Shown: positions 1 to 3,983 of the stretch, piece after piece
How the letters are laid out: each line of letters starts with the position of its first letter
How positions within the stretch are numbered: the first letter of the stretch is position 1
Assembly: GCA_003552765.1 (NCBI GenBank)
Contig: PUOI01000382.1
Coordinates: 1 to 6,056, forward strand
Reading direction: 5' to 3'
Source: Candidatus Hydrogenedentota bacterium
GTDB taxonomy: Bacteria; Hydrogenedentota; Hydrogenedentia; Hydrogenedentales; SLHB01
DNA: 6,056 nt
Position numbers and translations under genes: made by a program
The notes under the pieces: generated by a model
Database searches by the model: none
What the model saw: only the letters and a program-made list of their open reading frames with translations
Told to the model about the DNA's origin: nothing

Positions 1-434
1 CCCATGTCCGTCAACGCCTGCCGGTATGTGGTCTCGGTCTCGAGGCGTTGCGCCACGAGTTTGTTCAAGTGTTTCTCACGCAGACCTTGCCGGCAGAGAA
101 AGGCGAGCGCTTCGCGGCCAACCGGGCCGGCGTAGTCGTCCTCGCGAGCGAAGAGACAGAAGATTTCCCCGTGCGCTGTCTCGGTTCCGCCGGTGTTCAG
201 CGCACAGAGTCCGCGAAGCTGGCCTTCGAGGTCCTCCACGAGGTACATGGACGAGGCGTTGGGCCGGTTTTGCTGCGCCAGGGATTCGCGGAGGTCGTCC
301 ACCGTCGGCAGTAGAATCTCGCGGCGGCGATTCAAGTAGGCGGCCTTTGGGACGGCGCCGTTGTACAGTGCGCTCAAGGCGCGCGCATCGTCGGCGTCGG
401 CTGTTCGGATGACGCAGTGCTGGCCTGTTATCAT
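1..434 (-). CDS. GNAT-family N-acetyltransferase, 3' end cut by window edge
   Basis: The frame is open from the ATG at 434-432 to the left edge, giving 144 residues, so the C-terminus is missing. It starts MITGQHCVIRTADADDARAL, the usual opening of a GNAT domain (beta1 followed by a helix rich in D/A/L). Then come a YLVEDLEGQLRGLCAL beta-hairpin, an acetyl-CoA-site-like stretch (FAREDDYAGPVGREALAFLC) and KHLNKLVAQRLETET, resembling the late alpha4/beta5 region. GNAT enzymes move an acyl group from acyl-CoA to an amine; the substrate cannot be read here. An in-frame TAA lies six bases upstream of the ATG, which fixes the start, although the Shine-Dalgarno is weak (CAGG). It lies 100 bases downstream of the last of seven small peptide genes on the same strand, so it could modify the peptides, protect the host from them, or be unrelated. 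The GNAT call is fairly sure; the link is inference. Confidence 0.8.
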   Translation of the reverse strand, partial: MITGQHCVIRTADADDARALSALYNGAVPKAAYLNRRREILLPTVDDLRESLAQQNRPNASSMYLVEDLEGQLRGLCALNTGGTETAHGEIFCLFAREDDYAGPVGREALAFLCRQGLREKHLNKLVAQRLETETTYRQALTDM

Positions 435-534
435 GGCGAGTTACCTGTTCAGATGGATGGCGCAAAAAGAGCGGCGCTGGAAGGCGGTCCTCCCAACGCC
501 GCATACGATGGTTTGTTGACGCTTTTTGGCCGCG

Positions 535-654
535 CTACCCCCGGATCTCGGTCTTTTTCGTTTGAAGAAAATCCTGCCACGCGCCCCACACCGTGTTCAA
601 GAAATCGGAAAACGCGTCGGCGCGACTGGCGGAAATCTTCCGGATATGCTTCAT
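535..654 (-). CDS. Small peptide of the MKH-array family, copy 7 (39 aa)
   Basis: This is the last peptide of the array in transcription order. It begins MKHIRKISASRADAF, matching the shared head M-K-H-I-x-x-I-S, and continues into an aromatic-rich segment at about residues 15-30 (FSDFLNTVWGAWQDFL) with two tryptophans, ending in a basic tail (KKTEIRG). There is no cysteine. The start is supported by AAGGGAG ten bases upstream of ATG. The upstream sequence AATGAACA and the first four codons (ATG AAG CAT ATC) match those of the copy starting at 1702, so leader and untranslated region share ancestry. A possible own promoter sits at 712-741. The following gene is the GNAT enzyme, 100 bases downstream. 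Function is unknown; an amphipathic helix is likely from the spacing of hydrophobic residues. Confidence 0.75.
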   Translation of the reverse strand: MKHIRKISASRADAFSDFLNTVWGAWQDFLQTKKTEIRG

Positions 655-711
655 TTCGAGCACTCTCCCTTGTTCATTAGGATGGGCTTAACCCCACGTC
701 GTGGACGCTTT

Positions 712-741
712 AGTTTACCTGCGCCTACCGCGGCGCGTCAA
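712..741 (-). promoter_or_regulatory. Candidate sigma70-like promoter for the 654 peptide (and possibly GNAT)
   Basis: On the minus strand TTGACG (741-736) and TAAACT (717-712) are separated by 18 bases. Transcription would begin near 705, about 50 bases before the ATG at 654. A short perfect palindrome, CCACG-T-CGTGG at 694-704, covers the predicted start and could be an operator. Box matches are 5/6 and 4/6; the sigma preference of this organism is unknown. Confidence 0.35.
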
Positions 742-790
742 GCCCACAATTGGAACGAGCCCGGTTTAGCCCACGGCCATGGTCTGCCTG

Positions 791-916
791 TTAGTCTTTC
801 CAGAAGAGCAGGCCGCCGATAAGGTCTTCAATCTTGGCGAAGAGACCGCCATTGTCGTTGCCGTTGCTGTGGCTATCGGCTTTGAGCGGCGTCGTGATGT
901 GTTTGAGATGTTTCAT
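791..916 (-). CDS. Small peptide of the MKH-array family, copy 6 (41 aa)
   Basis: The head MKHLKHITTPLKA is almost identical to that of the copy at 2076 (MKHLKHISTPKTA). A polar, glycine/asparagine-rich linker (residues 14-24, DSHSNGNDNGG) follows, then a hydrophobic segment at 25-39 (LFAKIEDLIGGLLFW) and a KD end. There is no cysteine. A strong Shine-Dalgarno, AAAAGGAG, lies nine bases before ATG. The 19 bases CCAACAACGCAAAAGGAGA just upstream are identical in the 2076 copy, and GCGTGAGGTCATA recurs in both at nearly the same distance from the start (61 and 58 bases). The two genes are therefore duplicates whose front half stayed alike while the back half diverged completely. The role is unknown; the pattern resembles leader plus variable core in peptide precursors, but it could also be a small membrane-active peptide. 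Confidence 0.78.
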   Translation of the reverse strand: MKHLKHITTPLKADSHSNGNDNGGLFAKIEDLIGGLLFWKD

Positions 917-924
917 GGTTTGGC

Positions 925-943
925 TCTCCTTTTGCGTTGTTGG
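925..943 (-). repeat. 19-base 5' untranslated repeat, copy at the 916 gene
   Basis: On the minus strand this reads CCAACAACGCAAAAGGAGA and contains the Shine-Dalgarno. The identical sequence is at 2083-2101 before the 2076 gene. It marks a duplication that covered the untranslated region plus the leader codons. Confidence 0.85.
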
Positions 944-1224
944 CTTTCGTCAACAGCTTGAATCTATGACCTCACGCAGACCCCCTGCCCTCTGTATTCG
1001 GGCCACGGCGCCTACGGGACGTCTGCTCTCCCCATGACCTGACTCCCATGGAGTAGGTTGTCTTGTGTACTCTGGTGCAAGCCGCCTCAATCCATTTGGC
1101 ATAACTCGCGTGTATGGCGCGCTCTTGCCGGAATTAGCTTCCCGCCTGGGTTCATTGTTTCTCAAAGCGGCAGTACGGGAAACTCCCGCGCGCTCTTGCA
1201 TCTTACGGCTTCCCCGGCCGTTTG

Positions 1225-1253
1225 AAAAAACGCAAACGCGCGCTGTCTAGCGC
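1225..1253 (-). terminator. Weak candidate terminator downstream of the 1425 peptide
   Basis: On the minus strand a five-pair hairpin, GCGCT-AGAC-AGCGC (1253-1240), is followed after a short GC-rich gap by TTTTTT (1230-1225). The gap between stem and T-run and the short stem make this an imperfect intrinsic terminator. It lies about 40 bases past the stop codon at 1291, a sensible place. Confidence 0.25.
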
Positions 1254-1290
1254 AACAGGACACACCGCCGGCGCTACGTCCGTGACGGTT

Positions 1291-1425
1291 CTAGAAGATA
1301 TCCTTCACGCGGCCAAACGCAAGGTTAAAGGCGGCGCGAATAACGTCAATGAAGTCCTGCAGTATGTTTCCCAACTCGTCGCGGAGGTTAGCTTGTTGCA
1401 CGGAAACCGTCTTGATGTGTTTCAT
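1291..1425 (-). CDS. Small peptide of the MKH-array family, copy 5 (44 aa)
   Basis: The head MKHIKTVSVQQA matches the copy at 1702 (MKHIKTVSVQKA). The first ten codons of the two genes specify the same residues yet differ at seven third positions, so the protein sequence has been conserved by selection. Residues 18-44 form a long hydrophobic, phenylalanine-rich segment with an amphipathic spacing (LGNILQDFIDVIRAAF and onward), ending KDIF. There is no cysteine. The frame stays open upstream as far as 1527, but ATG at 1425 is chosen because the family head begins there and GGGAG lies eleven bases before it; the upstream ATG at 1527 has no such support. The Shine-Dalgarno is inside a small hairpin at 1430-1442. 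Function is unknown. Confidence 0.8.
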   Translation of the reverse strand: MKHIKTVSVQQANLRDELGNILQDFIDVIRAAFNLAFGRVKDIF

Positions 1426-1429
1426 GGGT

Positions 1430-1442
1430 AGGGATTCTCCCT
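1430..1442 (-). promoter_or_regulatory. Hairpin covering the ribosome binding site of the 1425 peptide
   Basis: In the minus-strand transcript AGGGA-GAA-TCCCT forms a perfect five-pair stem with a three-base loop that includes the Shine-Dalgarno GGGAG. A nearby perfect stem, GCCGGT-TCG-ACCGGC, lies at 1451-1465. Together they could limit translation, but stems this short also occur by chance. Confidence 0.3.
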
Positions 1443-1561
1443 CATACTGGGCCGGTCGAACCGGCGTGCGATGATGGGCGGAAAGCATACCCCGTTCGCT
1501 TGTATCCGCCGTTCTGATCGAAGCCATCTAAGCCGTCTACTGACGGGGAAACGCGGTGGTA

Positions 1562-1702
1562 TTAGTAGCGGCCCCAGGGGCTCTTCACAGCGCCCAGGAT
1601 GCTGTCGAAAATGCCCAAGATTCCGTCGATCAACTGTTGAATCGCGCCGCGCGCCGTACCGACGATGGCCTTCTGGACCGATACCGTTTTGATATGCTTC
1701 AT
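1562..1702 (-). CDS. Small peptide of the MKH-array family, copy 4 (46 aa)
   Basis: The head MKHIKTVSVQKA is shared with the copy at 1425. Residues 21-39 (IQQLIDGILGIFDSILGAV) are a glycine-containing amphipathic helix in appearance, followed by the tail KSPWGRY. There is no cysteine. An in-frame ATG lies nine bases upstream (1711), but it directly abuts the Shine-Dalgarno CGGAGG, so ATG at 1702, nine bases from that site, is preferred and restores the family head. The hydrophobic repeat resembles short membrane-active peptides such as phenol-soluble modulins in general character only; no homology is claimed. A strong hairpin at 1776-1803 lies upstream, between this gene and the copy at 2076. 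Confidence 0.8.
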   Translation of the reverse strand: MKHIKTVSVQKAIVGTARGAIQQLIDGILGIFDSILGAVKSPWGRY

Positions 1703-1775
1703 GATGTACATCCTCCGTGTTCATTCGGACAGGCGTTCGCGCCCGTCATCATGCGATAATGTGGGCCGTCAAGGC

Positions 1776-1803
1776 GACTGGGGACCCGCTTGAGCCCCCA
1801 GTC
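1776..1803 (-). repeat. Strong 12-pair hairpin between peptide copies 3 and 4
   Basis: GACTGGGG at 1776-1783 pairs with CCCCAGTC at 1796-1803. On the minus strand the stem continues inward through a G-T wobble and CTC/GGG to an AAGC tetraloop, about twelve pairs in all. No T-run follows on either strand, so it is not a standard intrinsic terminator. It may be an RNA processing or stability element. A second stem, GAGCCG/CGGCTC at 1841-1859, lies in the same gap, so the 224 bases are rich in structure. Confidence 0.5.
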
Positions 1804-1926
1804 ACCATGACGTGTATCCTAGGAGCACCCCTCCCCCTCTGAGCCGAACGAGACGGCTCGATGGACTGCTTATCAGGCAGGGGAGCAGCGTAACTACGCA
1901 CAGAAATGACGCCTACAGCGCTTCTG

Positions 1927-2076
1927 TTAGTAGTTGTCGTTCTCGTCGTTAGCCTTACCAAACACTTCGGCGAGCGTGATGCCAAGGATCGGGGCGATGA
2001 TCTTGTCAATGATGTTGTCCACGTCGCCATCGACAAGAGCGGTTTTCGGCGTGCTGATGTGCTTGAGGTGCTTCAT
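1927..2076 (-). CDS. Small peptide of the MKH-array family, copy 3 (49 aa)
   Basis: The head MKHLKHISTPKTA pairs this gene with the copy at 916: within the first ten codons there are three synonymous changes and a single Ser/Thr exchange. An acidic linker (VDGDVD, 15-20) leads into a hydrophobic segment at 21-39 (NIIDKIIAPILGITLAEVF) and a polar, acidic tail ending ENDNY. There is no cysteine. AAAAGGAG lies seven bases before ATG, inside a 19-base stretch identical to that before the 916 gene. The longest of the seven peptides. The untranslated region holds an inverted repeat at 2108-2147. No known family is recognised. Confidence 0.8.
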   Translation of the reverse strand: MKHLKHISTPKTALVDGDVDNIIDKIIAPILGITLAEVFGKANDENDNY

Positions 2077-2082
2077 GGTGAT

Positions 2083-2101
2083 TCTCCTTTTGCGTTGTTG
2101 G
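2083..2101 (-). repeat. 19-base 5' untranslated repeat, copy at the 2076 gene
   Basis: Identical to 925-943 on the minus strand. A further shared 13-mer, GCGTGAGGTCATA, lies at 2134-2122 here and at 977-965 before the 916 gene, extending the homologous block to about 60 bases upstream of each start, with divergence between the two islands. Confidence 0.85.
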
Positions 2102-2107
2102 TTACAC

Positions 2108-2147
2108 GTACTGTTTGCGTATATGACCTCACGCGGATAGACAGTAC
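2108..2147. repeat. Nested inverted repeat upstream of the 2076 peptide
   Basis: GTACTGT (2108-2114) and ACAGTAC (2141-2147) are perfect inverted arms of seven bases; inside them GCGT (2117-2120) faces ACGC (2131-2134). The inner arm overlaps the conserved GCGTGAGGTCATA element. The outer arms are not conserved before the 916 gene. CCCGCGGG at 2147-2154 adjoins. It could be an RNA fold or an operator. Confidence 0.4.
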
Positions 2148-2201
2148 CCGCGGGATGTCCGATGAGCTTCTTGTTCCGAGCCGACTCTCAGGGGCACCCG
2201 T

Positions 2202-2324
2202 TCAGTCTTCTTGGATGCGTGGTTTGCCCAGGATGTCCAGGATGGTGAACCAGATCTTCTCGATTGGGTTTCGCGGTTCAACCGCCGGACGCGGCATGCT
2301 AATTTGTCTGACGTGCCGTTTCAT
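2202..2324 (-). CDS. Small peptide of the MKH-array family, copy 2 (40 aa)
   Basis: The most divergent head, MKRHVRQISMPRPAVEPRNP, keeps M-K-basic and the I-S at positions 8-9, one residue later than in most copies, and is proline-rich. Residues 21-32 (IEKIWFTILDIL) form the hydrophobic segment, with one tryptophan, and the peptide ends GKPRIQED. There is no cysteine. It has the best ribosome binding site of the array, AAAGGAGG six bases before ATG. Gaps to its neighbours are 132 bases upstream and 125 downstream, far longer than its need for a ribosome site. Function is unknown; membership rests on position, length, head and tail pattern. Confidence 0.72.
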   Translation of the reverse strand: MKRHVRQISMPRPAVEPRNPIEKIWFTILDILGKPRIQED

Positions 2325-2456
2325 GGTTGACCTCCTTTACTCTTGGCGGTTTGGCGCCGTTGGAGTTACGCAACCACCCGTTGCCAACGACGCTTCCACA
2401 TTTGGCGCTACGCACTACCCACGCCGGCAACCAGGGAGTTAAGGAGCCGCCGTGGA

Positions 2457-2576
2457 TCAGTCTTCCAGCATCTGCTTTTTTTGCGCGAGGGCCTGCAAGA
2501 TGTCGGTCCACATGGGTATGTCGCCCGGAAGAGATACCTTTTCCTGCTCTTGGGTAATCGCAGCAATATGTTTCAC
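2457..2576 (-). CDS. Small peptide of the MKH-array family, copy 1, GTG start (39 aa)
   Basis: This is the first gene of the array in transcription order. With GTG read as Met it begins MKHIAAITQEQEK, keeping M-K-H-I-x-x-I-T. The middle has LPGDIP, followed by MWTDILQAL (22-30), a short amphipathic stretch, then a lysine/glutamine-rich end closing MLED, similar to the IQED end of copy 2. There is no cysteine. AAAGAGGAG lies eleven bases before GTG. The hydrophobic part is shorter and more polar than in the other copies. A promoter candidate lies about 350 bases upstream at 2923-2952. Because it uses GTG and has only 39 codons, automatic annotation would probably miss it. Confidence 0.68.
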   Translation of the reverse strand: MKHIAAITQEQEKVSLPGDIPMWTDILQALAQKKQMLED

Positions 2577-2754
2577 GGTGTACGCCGCTCCTCTTTAGCC
2601 AGATGCGCTTATTCCTCGGAAAGGTGTGGACAGGGCAACCGCATCGCCGCTCAATCTGTCTGCATCCCCAACTCCGGGTGAGACTTCCCTTTCCAGACTT
2701 CTAACCCCATATACACATGGCAAGCGAAAACGTTACACAACGGTGTTCCCCAAT

Positions 2755-2817
2755 CCCCATGGGGCGGGGCTGAACGCCCCTGAAACGCAAAGCGCCACGC
2801 TTTCGATGCGCCCCGCC
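2755..2817. repeat. GC-rich block of overlapping palindromes, possible structured leader or extragenic repeat
   Basis: Four inverted repeats overlap: CCCCATGGGG (2755-2764); GGGGCG/CGCCCC (2761-2766 with 2775-2780); AAAGCG-CCA-CGCTTT (2789-2803); and GGCGGGGC/GCCCCGCC (2763-2770 with 2810-2817). The last encloses the third and competes with the second, so two exclusive folds are possible. Further right, 2818-2880 is full of GGCT/AGCC units. In the array transcript this would lie in the leader, about 180 bases before the first start codon. A dispersed extragenic repeat is an equally good reading. Confidence 0.5.
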
Positions 2818-2922
2818 GACCCAGCCGCTTCAACGGCGAAAGGCGCTTCGGCTGCCTCGCGGCTTTGGCTGGGGCTACCTTCCGTTGGGCCCGTGCGAGG
2901 CCGCGTTGCCAAATATAGCTGG

Positions 2923-2952
2923 AGTATGGCAAAAGCAGCGCGCAAATGTCAA
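2923..2952 (-). promoter_or_regulatory. Candidate main promoter of the peptide array
   Basis: On the minus strand a perfect -35 box TTGACA (2952-2947) is followed after 18 bases by CATACT (2928-2923), which matches TATAAT at four of six positions. Transcription would begin near 2916 and run leftward, leaving a leader of about 340 bases before the GTG at 2576. It is the best promoter-like sequence found in the window. Confidence 0.45.
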
Positions 2953-2972
2953 GTATATACCGCCGCTCGAAA

Positions 2973-2988
2973 TGTGGGATAATCCACA
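2973..2988. promoter_or_regulatory. Inverted repeat between divergent promoters, possible operator
   Basis: TGTGG-N6-CCACA is perfect over both five-base arms. It lies about 20 bases upstream of the leftward -35 box and about 38 bases upstream of the rightward -35 box, a position suited to a shared regulator. Arms of this length can arise by chance. Confidence 0.3.
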
Positions 2989-3026
2989 ATGGCGCGTGGC
3001 GTTCTTTCGTCCTCCCGCGAACCGTC

Positions 3027-3056
3027 TTGACTTGATTGCGTAACGCGATTCACAAT
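3027..3056 (+). promoter_or_regulatory. Candidate promoter of the isomerase operon
   Basis: TTGACT (3027-3032) and CACAAT (3051-3056) are 18 bases apart. The spacer holds an imperfect palindrome, ATTGCGT-A-ACGCGAT (3035-3049). The predicted leader to the ATG at 3234 is about 170 bases. The -10 box is a moderate match. Confidence 0.3.
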
Positions 3057-3233
3057 GCAGTTAGGCTGGTCCAGATGGTGAAGCGGAGGTTCTCCGCCGG
3101 GACCGGGGAACCGCACCCCAGGGAAACGGCATAGTATAGCGGTATTGGGGCTTGCGGGGGTGTTCCCGCGATGGAACCGGCATGCGGCGTGACGACGTGT
3201 GCGCCGCTAGACCTGATAGAGGGAGCATGGATT

Positions 3234-3983
3234 ATGAGCACGATCTCGTATGCGTTGCAGTTATACACCGTGCGCGATCACATGGAGCGGGATCCCGCGC
3301 GGACGCTCAAGGAAGTAAAGGCCATGGGCTACGACCACGTGGAGACGGCGGGCTTGGCGGGCCTGAGTTCCAAGGAGTTTCGCCGCCTGCTAGACGAGGC
3401 GGGATTGACGGCGATCAGCGGCCATGTGGGAATAGACGCCTTGGCGGAGGATGTCGACGCCGTCATTGAAATGGCCCGGGTCCTCGGGCAAGAATACGTG
3501 GTCGTCCCGTGGGCTGGCGGCGAACAGAAGTCGAATTGGGAAACATGGGCTCAGTACGGCCGCGAAATGGAAGCCGCGGGCTTTGCACTGAAGGAGCATG
3601 GCGTCACGCTGTGTTACCATAACCATGCGCACGAATACGAGACCATAAATGGGGAGACCGCGCTCGACATCATCTTCGCGACCGCGGAGCCCGAAGCCTT
3701 GTGCGTGGAGCTGGATGTGTATTGGACACGCTTCGCGGGCTTTGATCCCGTGGAAGAAATCAACAAATACGCCGGGCGTCTGCCCTTGATTCATCTCAAG
3801 GACATGACCAGCGGGGATCCCCCCACCTTCGCGGAACTGGGCAAGGGGATTCTTGACTGGGAACGCATCATGGCGGCGGCCAAGGCGGCTGGCGCGATAT
3901 GGTATATCGTGGAACAAGACATTTGTCCCGCGGACTCACTGGAAAGCGCACGAATTAGCGCGGAATTTGTGAAGAATCTATAA
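3234..3983 (+). CDS. Sugar phosphate isomerase/epimerase-like TIM-barrel protein
   Basis: A 249-residue protein of the xylose isomerase-like TIM-barrel superfamily (AP endonuclease family 2 fold), a usual length for single-domain members. It opens with MSTISYALQLYTVRDHMERD; Q9-L-Y-T-V-R is the typical first strand of this family. Likely metal-site segments follow the expected order: CYHNHAHEYE (127-136), VELDVYW (158-164), LIHLKD (185-190) and VEQD (226-229), supplying the usual Glu, Asp, His and Glu ligands. GKGILDW (203-209) is also typical. Such enzymes isomerise, epimerise or dehydrate sugars and inositols in the cytoplasm with a divalent metal; the substrate is not readable. ATG at 3234 is chosen over an upstream in-frame ATG (3171) because GAGGGAG lies eight bases before it and the family N-terminus begins there. 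The next gene starts immediately after the stop. Confidence 0.9.
   Translation: MSTISYALQLYTVRDHMERDPARTLKEVKAMGYDHVETAGLAGLSSKEFRRLLDEAGLTAISGHVGIDALAEDVDAVIEMARVLGQEYVVVPWAGGEQKSNWETWAQYGREMEAAGFALKEHGVTLCYHNHAHEYETINGETALDIIFATAEPEALCVELDVYWTRFAGFDPVEEINKYAGRLPLIHLKDMTSGDPPTFAELGKGILDWERIMAAAKAAGAIWYIVEQDICPADSLESARISAEFVKNL

Larger units (their letters stand above)
917..1290. other. Longest gap in the peptide array, no convincing gene
   Basis: These 374 bases separate the copies at 1425 and 916. No frame here shows the MKH head or a good ribosome binding site. The minus-strand end nearest the 916 gene holds the shared 5' untranslated segment (GCGTGAGGTCATA, 977-965). Small hairpins are visible at 1042-1054 (ACTCC-CAT-GGAGT) and at 1205-1253. 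The gap may hold a separate promoter for copies 6 and 7, or a decayed peptide gene, but neither can be shown. Confidence 0.5.
2577..3233. other. Intergenic region between divergent units: promoters and palindromes, no convincing gene
   Basis: These 657 bases separate the leftward peptide array from the rightward isomerase operon. Open frames here (for example minus 2989-2651) lack a ribosome site and read as low-complexity Arg/Ala/Pro-rich translations of GC-rich palindromic DNA. What can be seen is a leftward promoter, a weaker rightward promoter, an inverted repeat between them, and a palindromic GC-rich block at 2755-2880. A stem GCGGCG/CGCCGC at 3184-3207 lies just before the isomerase ribosome site. 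Confidence 0.6.

Noticed and set aside
26..412. Plus-strand frames opposite the GNAT gene (26-412, 48-314) and a second minus frame (76-504)
   Set aside because: They overlap the GNAT gene, lack ribosome sites and translate to Arg/Pro-rich sequence typical of shadow frames in GC-rich DNA.
950..1201. Minus-strand 83-codon frame in the long array gap
   Set aside because: It has no family head, a biased R/A/G/P composition and only a weak GGAAG upstream; its end lies in the shared untranslated segment.
1906..2442. 178-codon plus-strand frame
   Set aside because: It runs antisense across two peptide genes and their spacers, has no ribosome site, and its composition changes with the underlying genes.
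535..2576. CRISPR-like or plain tandem repeat array
   Set aside because: Repeat units are not identical, spacing varies from about 250 to 510 bases, and conservation follows codons.
535..2576. Lanthipeptide or other cysteine-dependent precursor peptides
   Set aside because: None of the seven peptides contains cysteine, and no lanthipeptide synthetase or radical SAM gene is in the window.
2651..2989. 112-codon minus-strand frame in the intergenic region
   Set aside because: It reads through the promoter and palindromic block; no ribosome site and a low-complexity basic translation.
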